Assembly: GCA_014084085.1 (NCBI GenBank) | Contig: NPFB01000129.1 | Span: 1-64,000 of the forward strand | Source: Hondaea fermentalgiana | Taxonomy: Eukaryota; Sar; Bigyra; Thraustochytrida; Thraustochytriidae | Length of the DNA: 64,000 nt | Direction of reading: 5' to 3' | Shown here: piece by piece, positions 31,365 through 41,324 of the stretch | Layout: the number at the start of each line of letters is the position of its first letter | Numbering within the stretch: the stretch's first letter is position 1 | Notes under the pieces: model-generated | What the model saw: only the letters and a program-made list of their open reading frames with translations | Database searches by the model: none | Told to the model about the DNA's origin: nothing | Made by a program: the position numbers and the translations under genes

Positions 31365-33065
31365 ATGGGCATCTTCACACGAGGCGGCAGCGCGCCCCGA
31401 CCTCCGCGCAAGCCGAGCAAGTACAAGGGGTACAACTACGAGGCCGAAGATCACGACGACGACGAGGGTCTGCCAGAATGGTTCGATGAAAACGATGGAG
31501 CTCCTCCTGTGCCGCCACGCTGGTCTCGCGGCGAGCAAGAGCCCCGAACGCGGAGAATGGTCCGTAAAAGCTTGGGCAAAACCCATAGGCGTGACGAGCT
31601 CTTGACGCAGAACTCGTCCAGCTTTCGCGAGCGACAGGTGCCGGCTCGTGCTGCAACATCGGGACCAGGATATAGCTGGGAGACTGGCGGGGGTGGAGGC
31701 GGAGGTGGAGGGTCGTACTATGACGACGTCGACGCATCTGCTGGTGCCGATGACTTTGACGACGATGATGGCGATGACGGCTACAGCGCCCCACCACCTA
31801 CTCGTACGCAGCGTGGCGGTGGTGGTGGCGGCGGAGGTGGAGGAGGTTACAGCTGGGAGACCTCCGGCGCATCGAGCAGTGGCGGTGGCAGTGGCGGTGG
31901 CGGTGGCGGTGGCGGTGGCTACAGCTGGGAGACCTCAGCGCCCACTCGAGCCCCCACTTCAGCTCCTGGGGGCTACAGCTGGGAAACCTCGGCGCCCGCT
32001 CGACAAGATCCCACTCCGGCCTCGAACGAGGGCTCCTCCACCGGGTACAGCTGGGAACAAAGTGGACGTACAGGCGGGGGCATTGTTCGCGCTCCCGAAA
32101 CAGCAAAACCCTCGGCAGCTCCCGCAGCCTGGGCACTCGCACGGCGCTCCAAAAATAGAGGCGGCGCGGGCGCGGGCGCGGGCGCAAGCGCAAGCGCAGC
32201 CGCTGGAGGTAGCCGTACAGGAGGAGACGGCTGGCGTAATCATGGCAATGGTTGGCGTCACGGAGAAAAGCCCAAAGCCGACGCGCACTGGAGGCAAGAG
32301 GCCGCCTCCGAGGACGACGACGACAACCATGACGAGGACGTCCCCGCTACCACAGGTGGCTACAGCTGGGAAACAAATGGCACTGGAGGTGGCGCGAGCG
32401 CCAGTGCCGGGGGCTACAGCTGGGAGACCTCCGGAACTGATGCGGCCGATCGAGGTGGTTACAGCTGGGAAGAACCTGCCAAACGGAGGTCAAGTCGCGG
32501 CGCTGCGCTCCTCAAACGCCTCAGTGGGCGTCTTAGCGGTTCACGTGGCGCAATGGTGGCGAGTCCTGGCTCCGGCAGCGACATGGAGTCCTACGCCCAA
32601 GGTGCGGGCTGCTACCTGATCTTCGAGACCAACAGTAATGGCGTTCTCTATGCGCAATGGTCCTCGGATGGATCTGCGCCTGCCAATGCCTGGGCTTACT
32701 TTCGCCCTCAGAAAAAGGTACCTGCTTACAAGTACACGCAGAACAAAGGTCGCATGGACATTCTCAAGATCAGCGGAGATAAAAAGAAGATCTATGACGG
32801 CGTCGCGCAATTCATCAAGGACGCGGTCACCTACCGCGCTACCTTTGTCCCGCTTGATCACAGCGAGATCAAGTTTGATATGTACGGCCTCACCTACGAG
32901 CTGACCGTCTTTCCGTTCAACCTCGGCCAGGAGTATTCTACCAATCGTCTCGAAGCCGTCGCGGTCGTCCCGCACTCCAGTCTCGCCTATGAGGGCATCA
33001 CGAAGACCAGTCGCGGTTATTTTCTCTCTACGGGCAACAAGGCTGGTGTCTCGTCTGCCATGTGA
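31365..33065 (+). CDS. Glycine-rich protein with eight GYSWE repeats and a conserved-looking C-terminal domain
   Basis: A 566-residue protein of unknown function. The N-terminus begins Met-Gly, so N-myristoylation is conceivable. Residues 35-60 are acidic, then Pro-rich (APPVPPRW). Residues 102-370 hold eight copies of GYSWE, mostly GYSWETS, each embedded in Gly-, Ser- or Pro-rich sequence of variable length. A basic region at about 370-400 (KRRSSRGAALLKRLSGRLSGS) follows. Residues 408-566 look like a folded domain with no low complexity: CYLIFETNSNGVLYAQWS, then alternating hydrophobic strands to YFLSTGNKAG. No signal peptide or membrane helix. Regular Trp/Tyr motifs in a flexible matrix suggest multivalent binding or condensate formation, which is inference. 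Start is the ATG at 31365-31367. Confidence 0.8.
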   Translation: MGIFTRGGSAPRPPRKPSKYKGYNYEAEDHDDDEGLPEWFDENDGAPPVPPRWSRGEQEPRTRRMVRKSLGKTHRRDELLTQNSSSFRERQVPARAATSGPGYSWETGGGGGGGGGSYYDDVDASAGADDFDDDDGDDGYSAPPPTRTQRGGGGGGGGGGGYSWETSGASSSGGGSGGGGGGGGGYSWETSAPTRAPTSAPGGYSWETSAPARQDPTPASNEGSSTGYSWEQSGRTGGGIVRAPETAKPSAAPAAWALARRSKNRGGAGAGAGASASAAAGGSRTGGDGWRNHGNGWRHGEKPKADAHWRQEAASEDDDDNHDEDVPATTGGYSWETNGTGGGASASAGGYSWETSGTDAADRGGYSWEEPAKRRSSRGAALLKRLSGRLSGSRGAMVASPGSGSDMESYAQGAGCYLIFETNSNGVLYAQWSSDGSAPANAWAYFRPQKKVPAYKYTQNKGRMDILKISGDKKKIYDGVAQFIKDAVTYRATFVPLDHSEIKFDMYGLTYELTVFPFNLGQEYSTNRLEAVAVVPHSSLAYEGITKTSRGYFLSTGNKAGVSSAM

Positions 33066-33749
33066 TCTGTGGTGCGCCTTTACTTACGTTTCCCTCCAAA
33101 GGGCTCCATACCTCTACTCCATTCCTATTCCTTTTTCCGCTGACACAATCGGTGAATATGTTATCTTTCGTTGTTTTATCTTTGTTTGTTTGCTCTGTAA
33201 ATGTCAGTGATAGCCTTCTACGTCAGCCGTGCGATCTCTCAGGGGCACAGTGCTTTGCTGTATGGCTTCACATAGAAGAAAGGATTTGGCTCGTGTTTCT
33301 TCTGATTCCTAAGAAAGATGCATCATTCTGGCGCCACTTGCCAGAAGCGATGGAGAGGAAAAATGAAAGAGGATAAAGCCCTTTCTAGTAGCTTCACAGA
33401 GAATCGACAAGAGTACCGTGGCAAAAAAATGCCGACACATTCTATCGACCACTATTTTCGGCCACGAAGAAGAGCGTGAGCATAAACAAGCAGGCTTGGC
33501 TTCGTTGCGCGTTTTTCACCCCCTGCCTCTTCTAAAAAAGAAGACGTTCGTTTGAAGCTGTAAAGACAAGCAGCCAGCCTTCGAGCAAGAGAGAGAGAGA
33601 GAGACAGCAGCCCCATTTTCACTCCTATTGCTTCCACATTGATGCCATATGCCTTGCTATCTCATTTTTGCGCGCGCTGTTGTTTTTCTGGCTCACAAAT
33701 GAGCAAAGATTCGCGCCGCACATGCATTTTAGATGGGGGGAAAAGAAAA
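33066..33749. other. Intergenic DNA between convergent genes
   Basis: Between the stop of the GYSWE-repeat gene and the stop of SmB. It should hold both 3' UTRs. A short (GA)n lies near 33590-33603. No gene is seen. Confidence 0.55.
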
Positions 33750-34274
33750 TCACTTGCGCGGTGGAGGCATCATGTTGCCTCCCGGGGGCATCATGCCCGG
33801 CGGCATCATGCCTGGAGGTGGCATCATGCCTGGTGGCGGCATCATGCCGCCCGGCGCCATAGCGCCAGGCGGTGGCATGCCCTGACCACGGCCCCCAAAT
33901 TGCATTGGTTGTGCGTGCGCTGCAGTCACAGCCTGCGGTGGGAGAACTCCACGGCCCGCGGCCACAGCACGACCTGCTCCTGGTGCAAGTGAGGTCTTGA
34001 GGTCCTGTTGCGGAGGCGCCTCCACCTGCACGCTAACGACGTTCTCGCCACGCAAAAGGACAAGGCCGAGCGTGCGTTTTTCCTCACGCTCCTCGAGCAT
34101 TTTGCTGCCGCGCTTCTTTTTGATCTTGCGATGCTCTTCGCACTCTGCCAGGACCAAGTTCATATGCTTGTCAAAGGCCAAAAAGGTCCCCACCAGCTGC
34201 CTCCCGTCCGTCAGCGTCGCGCGCATCCTCCAGTTGATAAATTGCAGCATCTTGCTGCTCTTGATCATGCTCAT
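33750..34274 (-). CDS. SNRPB: Small nuclear ribonucleoprotein Sm B/B'
   Basis: Core Sm-ring protein of the U1, U2, U4 and U5 snRNPs, 174 residues. The Sm1 motif is at about 12-50 ([20 protein letters not shown], then [11 protein letters not shown]). The Sm2 motif is at about 68-85 ([16 protein letters not shown]). A basic stretch between them ([10 protein letters not shown]) is typical of SmB. The C-terminal tail is Met/Pro/Gly-rich with repeated PPPGMMPP units, corresponding to the PPPGMRPP repeats of animal SmB. Start is the ATG at 34272-34274; a second Met lies two codons later. Confidence 0.95.
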   Translation of the reverse strand: MSMIKSSKMLQFINWRMRATLTDGRQLVGTFLAFDKHMNLVLAECEEHRKIKKKRGSKMLEEREEKRTLGLVLLRGENVVSVQVEAPPQQDLKTSLAPGAGRAVAAGRGVLPPQAVTAAHAQPMQFGGRGQGMPPPGAMAPGGMMPPPGMMPPPGMMPPGMMPPGGNMMPPPRK

Positions 34275-34669
34275 GGTGGCTACCGCCGCTCTCTACCGCT
34301 GCACCGCCCGTGCGCCTCTCGCGTCCGCTGAGTCGCCACGCCCGCTGCAAGTGCTCTGCCTTACGCTGCGCGCCCTTCGCCCGCGCACCAGCCGCCGCAG
34401 CCGCGATTCGACCTTTGCTCGCAACGAAGCCACTCACCATCAAGTCACGTCACTCCAGTTCATTTTTACGGATACCGATAAAAGGAAAGTCAACGTCAAT
34501 CTTTGTTTGCTTGCGTCTTGAGTTTGAATATGTAAAAACTCACTCTTTACTCTCCTTGTTGTAGCTCCTGTGGCGCGTTCTTTGAAATCCCGGGTTTCAT
34601 ACCATAAATATCTTCTTTGGCCCGTCGCCACCTTGCTCCAGTCCAAAATACAATACAAAATGATCTTTC
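34275..34669. other. Intergenic DNA upstream of SmB
   Basis: About 395 bases between the SmB start and the stop of the LRR gene, both minus strand. It likely holds the SmB promoter and the LRR gene's 3' UTR. No gene is seen. Confidence 0.5.
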
Positions 34670-37615
34670 TCAGGCCCACAAATAAGCTGCACGTGCATCA
34701 AGTCGAAAGGGATCGGGCCCAGCAAGGTTGATGGGAACAGCGTCGCTCGCGTCCTCCTCGTCCATGTCTTCGTCATTGCTAACTTGTGCAGAGACGTGCA
34801 AAAGTCGAGTATATGTGGAGCGCAAGGTCAAGAGCTGGCGTGTGCGCATCCGCTGCAGAACGTGAGCCGGGAAACGAACCCACAAAGAAAGCGTGTCACC
34901 CACAAAAACGTCCAGTGTGCGAAGACTGACGCGATAGTGCGCATAACTCATGTCCTCCACGTCTTGACCAGCAGGGAGTCTCGCCGAGTCTTCATCACCA
35001 GAGAGCGCCGTGCTTGCAGTACCGTTTTTGGTAATGCGCCACTGCACCCCAATAGTGCCTCCGTTTGGCGCGCGACGGTCACGCAGAGGCTCGCCAGAAC
35101 CCACTTTTTCGATGCGCATATCCCATGCCAGCTGTAATTCGCCGCCGCGCACGCCTGCATGCACGTAGAAATCGTGGACCCGCAAAAAAGCATTGGCCGT
35201 GTTACGACCATCAATGAGTACCGAAGACTCGAACTCCCAGCTCCGATCCTGAAGCAAGCGGATGCAACGACCCGCCTCTTCCGTCGAGTCCGTCTTTTCT
35301 TCGTCTCTGGCAGATTCGCCTTTTGCTTCCGTGAGACGAGCATCCGCACCTTCGACCGTAGCTTGGACAGAGAGACTCTGGACATAACATCCTTTCCAAG
35401 AACTGGTTCCCTCGGCCGGCTCGGGCCGAACCTCGAGAATGAGCTTGTCGCCGCTTTGCCATTCAACTGTATCAACCTCGTAGCGCATCCAGGACCGTTG
35501 ACGCTCCCCGCGCTTTTTCGCAGCGACAAGCCGCCCGCATGCATGACTGTCACCGGCACAACAGACCTCAATGGATGGATCTCCGACAGCCTGAACGCGG
35601 CGCTCGCGCATCACGCGCCACTCAAGAGGAGGGTCGGTCTCCCACACAACGCGAAGAGACCGAACTGTGCCGAGTCCCGGAGGCAGTGAAAAGGTGCACA
35701 AGTCGACCGATGCTGCCGTTGGCGACGCGAGCAGCTGTGCTAGTTGCGTTCGTTCTGACATGGCATAAAGCTCAATCGTCCCACTCGAACGCTTCACCTT
35801 ATCGTCCAGAACCCCCGTTTCATGTCGCGCGTCGGCTCGGTCATGACGTAGCGCCTCAAGCAACCGTCTCTTGATGCCTACAGAGAAGAGCAAATGCTCT
35901 GGCGGACCCAGTGAAACAAGACTTGAAGTTTCTTTGACGGCCTTGCACAGCACTTCAGCTCCTCGCTGCGTAGTCTCGAGGTCGGCCCTGTAGAACTTGT
36001 TGCGTGCCAGATTAAGTTCGTTTATTGGCGCCTCCGTCTCCGTTAGCGCGCGCGCCAAGCGGCCTGCGCACGCATCCGTGAGCTCGTTTGCGGCGAGATT
36101 AACACGTTTGAGCGTAAAGCTTGACGCAATTGCTTTGGCAAGCCATGAGGCACCAAGCGCGCCGATGCCGTTCATGCGCAGCACAAGCTCTTCGAGCAAA
36201 TGAAAGCTTTCGCGCGAGGCTTCTCGGAGCTTTGATTGATATCGGGAAGCATGAACGTCGGCCCCGCGCATCAGCGCGTCTGCGCGAATCATCGCCTTGG
36301 ACAAAATCACGGCACCCTGCGAGCCGATAAAGGCCATGCTAAGATCCAGAACGCGCAAATACGCCTTGGAGACTCCCTCCGAGGCAAGAGCTACAAGAGC
36401 TGCTTTGGGCAAAGAGCGCTGCACAAGACCCAAGGCGGTGATGCTACAGTGCGCAGACATGATGCGGGAAACAAAGGTTGCCGTGCTTCCTCGCTTTGTC
36501 ATGGACGCGCGATCGTTTCTTGGATCTCGCAAGGAAATCACCAGCCGCGAAAGCACATTTCGTGCCTCGCCAAAGAGCTCGCCAAGAACTTTGCCGGCCG
36601 CAGGGTCTTCGGCAAAGAGGTTCTCGCTCAGATCGAGCGACTTGAGTGTCTCGTTGCGAAGCAATGCTCTTCCCACGGTCTGTGCACCGGCGAGCCGGAG
36701 ACGATTGTCGCGTAGGGAAAGCTCCTCGAGTCCGGAGCCCCGCTGCGCCAAAATTTGGGCCACGAGCCCCGCACAGCTGTCCGCGAGAGCATTGCTACTC
36801 AGATCGAGCACACGGAGATGAGGAAGATGCACGAGGGCCTTGCCAAGCTGCGCGAGCATGGGATCATTCACTCCTTGGCCATTGAGGTGCAAACTCGCCA
36901 GATTGACAAGAGATTCTGTGTCGCTGAGATCGAGCTTGCGTCCAGCAGTGTCCGTGTATGTCCCCAGCGTGTAGTCAGCTTCCCCATCAGATGTGTCTTC
37001 ATCGTCCCAGCTCTCCGTGCTTTCCTCAGAGTCGTTTCCGAGATCGTTATCCTCTTTTTCTCGCAAATGACGCGGTTTCGAGGATCCTTTATATTTTCTT
37101 GACCGTCGGGTTGTCTTTTGTTCGACATTTCCGTCCCGATTCTCGAGGGTGCTACGCATTACTTGTAATTCGCGTTCCTTTTCTTGCAGCTGCATTTCCA
37201 TCAGCTGGCGTTCTTTCTCTACAATTGCTTGCACCTCTGCGAGGAGTTCAGGACTCTCAAGTGTGGTTTTCAAGTATGAACCCTTTGCTTGATTTTCGCT
37301 TTGATCTTCGGTGACTCTGCGAGGACTTGGTTGCTCGTGAAGTTTCGAGGCAAGATTATTTGGCGAGCCTCGACGAGCCACACGAGGCGACGAACTAGCT
37401 CGCTGTTTCGCACCAGGACTTACAGAGGCACCTTGGTTTTTTTGCTCGTGTCTTTTAGCGCTCTCTCGAAGACGCGCCGCGGCTGCTGACAACGGACTAA
37501 GGTCGCCATCGTTGTGCACGCTCTCCGTCGCGCGATCAACATTGCCTTTGGTCCTTGATTTTGCGCTCCGTGGTCGTGAGCCCGCAACACGGCGTCTCGT
37601 GGGAGGTCGCATCAT
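34670..37615 (-). CDS. Leucine-rich-repeat protein with unassigned C-terminal domain
   Basis: A 981-residue intracellular-type protein. Residues 1-190 are basic, Ser-rich and charged, with a short coiled-coil candidate at about 125-155 (EVQAIVEKERQLMEMQLQEKE). Residues about 240-590 carry LRRs of the ribonuclease-inhibitor type: LRVLDLSSNALADSCAG, LEELSLRDNRLRLAGAQ, LKSLDLSENLF, LKRVNLAANELTDACAG, INELNLARNKF. From about 640 on is a second region I cannot name, rich in beta-type strands and Trp (VRSLRVVWETDPPLEWRV; later LQLAWDMRIEKVGSGEPLRDRRAPNGG-like). No signal peptide or membrane helix. Upstream frame extension relies on TTG; I use the ATG at 37613-37615 (MMRPPTRRR). Probably a scaffold or sensor, without direct evidence. 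Confidence 0.75.
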   Translation of the reverse strand: MMRPPTRRRVAGSRPRSAKSRTKGNVDRATESVHNDGDLSPLSAAAARLRESAKRHEQKNQGASVSPGAKQRASSSPRVARRGSPNNLASKLHEQPSPRRVTEDQSENQAKGSYLKTTLESPELLAEVQAIVEKERQLMEMQLQEKERELQVMRSTLENRDGNVEQKTTRRSRKYKGSSKPRHLREKEDNDLGNDSEESTESWDDEDTSDGEADYTLGTYTDTAGRKLDLSDTESLVNLASLHLNGQGVNDPMLAQLGKALVHLPHLRVLDLSSNALADSCAGLVAQILAQRGSGLEELSLRDNRLRLAGAQTVGRALLRNETLKSLDLSENLFAEDPAAGKVLGELFGEARNVLSRLVISLRDPRNDRASMTKRGSTATFVSRIMSAHCSITALGLVQRSLPKAALVALASEGVSKAYLRVLDLSMAFIGSQGAVILSKAMIRADALMRGADVHASRYQSKLREASRESFHLLEELVLRMNGIGALGASWLAKAIASSFTLKRVNLAANELTDACAGRLARALTETEAPINELNLARNKFYRADLETTQRGAEVLCKAVKETSSLVSLGPPEHLLFSVGIKRRLLEALRHDRADARHETGVLDDKVKRSSGTIELYAMSERTQLAQLLASPTAASVDLCTFSLPPGLGTVRSLRVVWETDPPLEWRVMRERRVQAVGDPSIEVCCAGDSHACGRLVAAKKRGERQRSWMRYEVDTVEWQSGDKLILEVRPEPAEGTSSWKGCYVQSLSVQATVEGADARLTEAKGESARDEEKTDSTEEAGRCIRLLQDRSWEFESSVLIDGRNTANAFLRVHDFYVHAGVRGGELQLAWDMRIEKVGSGEPLRDRRAPNGGTIGVQWRITKNGTASTALSGDEDSARLPAGQDVEDMSYAHYRVSLRTLDVFVGDTLSLWVRFPAHVLQRMRTRQLLTLRSTYTRLLHVSAQVSNDEDMDEEDASDAVPINLAGPDPFRLDARAAYLWA

Positions 37616-37980
37616 CTTCTCCTTTGCTGCAAGCTCGCTCTCTCTTGCCTTTCTTTTACGTTGCGCACTGCAGGTTGAATGAATGCTTATCCGTGTCACC
37701 CAGCCCTCGTGCGCACAGCAGTCTTGTTGCCTGTGCGCGCTAGTTGCACGCAAGAAGCTGCCCAACTTGGTGCGCGGGATCGTTTGCCAAGATGGACAAC
37801 TTGAATACGACTAGTAAAAGAAAGTGGCTCAACGGCCCGCAAGACCAATAGACTCGGACAGACAAAAGGTGTCCCGCCATCGGAAAGAGAAGGACGAGCC
37901 TAGCCCAGGTTTACCTTGACCGTTCTGTCCGTCAGGCTGTTATACAGGTCGTTTAAGAGAATGCTAGGGTGTGTGTGTGC

Positions 37981-38027
<47 letters not shown>

Positions 38028-38174
38028 AAGAGTTAACCGAAAGACTTGCATGCAGATGAAAGCTACAAATCATTTGCGGTGATTTCTGACTTTCATCAGA
38101 AACAAAGCGTACGGGACGATACGGAAGTGAAATTCATGAGAATAAAGCATGGGTAGGCTGGCTAACTACTACTA
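37616..38174. other. Intergenic DNA with (GA)n microsatellite
   Basis: Between the LRR start and the stop of the TTD14-like gene. A 42-base (GA)n run at 37983-38024 is the only notable feature. No gene is seen. Confidence 0.6.
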
Positions 38175-39116
38175 CTACATGGACCGAGAAGAAGCCGCAG
38201 CGGAAGCGGCGGCAATCTGCTGGAGCTCGGCATCGAGCACCTCCTTGAGATGCTCGTACACGCGCGCGAGCTTGGCGTCAAAGTTCTGAGCATTATCAAT
38301 GACACGCTGGTGCGGATGGCCGCGGTAGCTATCCAGCACAGCCGAATCAAGACGACGCGCCTCTTCGAGTTCCTCCTCGGTTGCGTCCGGATGTTTGTCC
38401 AAATAAAAGGTTTCCGCACCGTCAGCAGCTGTGACAAGGTGCAAGATGAGATCGTACCTGTCAAGCACAGACAACAGGCCGTTGCGCACCCACGAGTTGA
38501 CATTGAGTACGCGACCCCAGAGCTCCGGGGGCAGAAAGGCGGCCACGTCTGGCAACGCGCGGTCATAGAGAATGATCGAAGGTAGCCTCGAGGAACGTGC
38601 AATGTCCGTAAAGCTGTGCTCCATCTGCAGCTGGAGCTCTAAAAGACGCGATTCAAAGGTGACGAGAGCATCTACGTCGCCGTCCTGACCGGGATACACA
38701 CAGCCGCCGTTCATGAGCAGCGTCGGAACCTCGGGTACCGTGTACACATTCCACCCGTCTTTGTGCAGCTCGGCCGCAAGGAACTCAATCGAAGACGCCT
38801 TGCCTGCGCACTGGCCTCCCGTAATGACCACCTGAAAGACGGGTGTTTCATTGGGTGCGAAGGGAGCGCTATCGCCGGCAAGTTTGTTCTGAAGAACCAC
38901 CTGGCTCTTCTCCCTTGCGCTGGCGTCCAGGTGGTGCCAGGCAGACCACTTGGAGATCTTCCTGCGACGGCTCTCCCGCACAATCACGTACACGCTCCGT
39001 GCCAGCGCCACGGCCGACAGACCTGCGGCACACGCCGCGACGCCCACCGCAAAGGCGTGCCTCTCCTCGCGGCCATACTCGGGCACTCTCGCCGCCCACT
39101 CCATGAACGCCATCAT
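38175..39116 (-). CDS. Membrane-anchored P-loop NTPase/kinase-like protein (AAA_28, TTD14-like)
   Basis: A 313-residue protein. A hydrophobic segment at about 22-46 suggests a single N-terminal membrane anchor. The P-loop domain begins VVITGGQCAGKAS: glycines at 100-101 and 105 and K106 are present, but the next residue is Ala where Ser or Thr is usual, followed by two Ser. Further family features are a helix with QLQMEHSF, then IILYDRALPD, where the family has DRG, and FYLDKHPDATEEELEEARRLD near 230-255. This matches the AAA_28 group that includes Drosophila TTD14, a GTP- and phosphoinositide-binding trafficking factor. Frame extension upstream relies on GTG; the ATG at 39114-39116 is chosen. 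An assembly gap begins 57 bases upstream, so an earlier exon cannot be excluded. Confidence 0.75.
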   Translation of the reverse strand: MMAFMEWAARVPEYGREERHAFAVGVAACAAGLSAVALARSVYVIVRESRRRKISKWSAWHHLDASAREKSQVVLQNKLAGDSAPFAPNETPVFQVVITGGQCAGKASSIEFLAAELHKDGWNVYTVPEVPTLLMNGGCVYPGQDGDVDALVTFESRLLELQLQMEHSFTDIARSSRLPSIILYDRALPDVAAFLPPELWGRVLNVNSWVRNGLLSVLDRYDLILHLVTAADGAETFYLDKHPDATEEELEEARRLDSAVLDSYRGHPHQRVIDNAQNFDAKLARVYEHLKEVLDAELQQIAAASAAASSRSM

Positions 39117-40166
39117 CCACCTCCTCCGCCAAACCACGGCCGCACAAGGACCACAAAACGAAGCCGAGCGGANNNNNNNNNNNNNNNNNNNNNNNNNNNN
39201 NNNNNNNNNNNNNNNNNNNNNNNNNNNNNNNNNNNNNNNNNNNNNNNNNNNNNNNNNNNNNNNNNNNNNNNNTCTGCCGCGCCCGCGCCGCTGCCGGCCT
39301 CCTCCTCGCGCGCCGCGCCGCCAGAAGCTGCTCCCTGCCCGCGCGCTGCCGGGCTCGCTCGCGATATGCCGCTCTGCCTGGCCCCTCTACTCCTTGTAGG
39401 CCCCGCTACCACTCGACTACCTGGCCGGCGTGCATGCCTGCCTGCCTGCTGTGCGCGGCGCAGCGACGTGCGGACGCCGAAGCCGCCCCAGCGCCCCGGC
39501 CAGCGACGCCGCGCCCTGACCCGACCTGACTGGCGGCCAGCGAGCGAGCCACGTGCCGCACGGAACGTCGGGTCCGGGCGCGAGACGGGGAGAAAGGAGG
39601 TCTGCTCGCATAAATCGTCCCGGTTCTTGCTTGCACGAGATCATTGTGGTGCCGTAAAAAAGCACAGATTATTCAATACAGCACAGCACAACACAGCCAG
39701 CACCGTGGCAGCATGCGAGCGCAACTACGAAAAAGGGCCAGCCCTGATCTGATCTGCTTACCCGTATTCACGAGCATGCGGCTCTCGTGCCTCCGCGTGG
39801 ATGGAGTAGTAAACGTATACACTGGTTTTCATGCAACATTCGGGCGCTCGTGGCTGCGCAGCGCCGCGCCAGAAACAAAGGCGTGGCATTAGCTTTCAGA
39901 ACATCAGTGCAGTCTCTGATCGCCGGAGCGCACGCCAAGTCGCGTCGGCGTTGCAGTGCAAGTTGCAGCAGCAGCTGCAGATGCGGCCAAAATGAACTGT
40001 GCGCGGGCCAGGGCCGATCTTTCGCCCGGTTTATGGCCGAGAGAGCGCCGCCTTGAAAAGATCCGCTTCCGCTATCTCTGGCAACACTTTGGTCAAAGCC
40101 AAGCCAAGCAGATCCGCAAAGCGAGCGACGGCGAGAGCGAGCGAGAGCAAGGAGGAGCAAGGGAGA
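39117..40166. other. Divergent intergenic region containing an assembly gap
   Basis: Between the TTD14-like start and the aldose 1-epimerase start, interrupted by 100 N. The visible parts are GC-rich. Frames crossing or flanking the gap show no recognisable domain. The promoters of both flanking genes should lie here. Confidence 0.5.
39173..39272. other. Assembly gap (100 N)
   Basis: Exactly 100 N, a placeholder for unknown length. Frames spanning it are not meaningful. Confidence 0.98.
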
Positions 40167-41324
40167 ATGAGCGTCAAGGTGAGCGAGCTCGACATGCGGT
40201 GCGACGCCGGGGAGCCGCCGGTGGCGCCCGCGCGACCGCCGGGAAAACCGGAAAAGGTGACCATCGAGAACGGTCTGGGCCTCGTCGTGGAGATGGCCAC
40301 CTTTGGGGCGACGCTGCTCTCAGTCAAGCTGGATGGCGTCGAACTCATCGTGCGCATCGACCGCGAGGTGCTCCCATGCAGGTACGGAACCTACGGTGGC
40401 GCCACCATTGGCCGCTACGCCAACAGAATTGCCAAGGCAAGCTTTGACCTCAACGGCAAAACCTATGATCTCGAGGCCAACAACGGACCAAACTCGTTGC
40501 ACGGCGGCGTCTTCGGCTTCCATCGACGCGTCTGGAACATTTCCGAGGTCATTGAGTCCGACGAGGAAATCGGACTTTGCATGGAGTACCTCTCGTCCGA
40601 TGGCGAAGATGGCTTCCCCGGCAAACTTCTCGCCAAAGCGCGCTACTCACTCAGTCGCAAGTCTAACGAGCTTCGTACTGTCTTTTCGGCCGAGCTCGAC
40701 GCCGAAGAAAAGCAAGAGACCATTGTTAACATGTGCAATCACGTGTACTGGAACCTTTCCGGTAAGACCGCTCATACCATCACGGATCATGCGCTTCAGA
40801 TGCATTGTCCTTCCTACATTCCCGTCGATGACACGCTTATCCCCGTGTCAAAGATTGCATCTGTTAAGGATACTCCCTTTGAGTTCCGCGAAAAGCCACA
40901 TCGTATCGGGGACCGTCTCAAACAAGTAGGAGAAGGCGCGAACTATGGTTATGATCACTGTCTCTGTTTCATGGCCCCTGATGGCGACACCGAGGTGGAG
41001 ACCGCAGCTGTGCCGACCATCAAGCGCAATCTTGGCGCTGATTTCCAAGACACCGAGCTCAAAGTCTTGCTCACACTTTCCGATCCGGCCGATTCCGGCC
41101 GTTCCATGACAATGGCCACCACGCAACCCGGTGTACAAGTCTACACAGCTAACTTTATGCCTGATGAGCATCAGCATACAGGGGTTGCGCTTGAGACGGA
41201 AAATCTTCCAGACGCTGTGAACCAGCGTCACAAGAATGCACGCTTTCCTTCGCCAGTCTTGAGTCCGGGCGAAAAATACATGCAGGCCACCACCTATGAG
41301 TTCTCATCCAACCCCAAGGTCTAG
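40167..41324 (+). CDS. GALM: Aldose 1-epimerase (mutarotase)
   Basis: A 385-residue cytosolic enzyme that interconverts alpha and beta anomers of glucose or galactose, feeding the Leloir pathway and sugar metabolism. Family motifs in order: GATLLSVKLDG, GATIGRYANRIA with the substrate-binding Arg, NSLHGGVFGFHRRVW with the conserved His, CNHVYWNLSG with the catalytic His, a YDHCLCF segment with the conserved Asp, and GVALETENLPDAVNQ with the catalytic Glu. Length is slightly above the usual 340-350 because of about 30 extra N-terminal residues. The frame is open upstream only through GTG; the ATG at 40167-40169 is used. No signal peptide. Confidence 0.93.
   Translation: MSVKVSELDMRCDAGEPPVAPARPPGKPEKVTIENGLGLVVEMATFGATLLSVKLDGVELIVRIDREVLPCRYGTYGGATIGRYANRIAKASFDLNGKTYDLEANNGPNSLHGGVFGFHRRVWNISEVIESDEEIGLCMEYLSSDGEDGFPGKLLAKARYSLSRKSNELRTVFSAELDAEEKQETIVNMCNHVYWNLSGKTAHTITDHALQMHCPSYIPVDDTLIPVSKIASVKDTPFEFREKPHRIGDRLKQVGEGANYGYDHCLCFMAPDGDTEVETAAVPTIKRNLGADFQDTELKVLLTLSDPADSGRSMTMATTQPGVQVYTANFMPDEHQHTGVALETENLPDAVNQRHKNARFPSPVLSPGEKYMQATTYEFSSNPKV

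Noticed and set aside
38763..39752. Plus-strand ORF across the second N gap
   Set aside because: It is antisense to the TTD14-like gene and crosses a gap of unknown size, with no domain.
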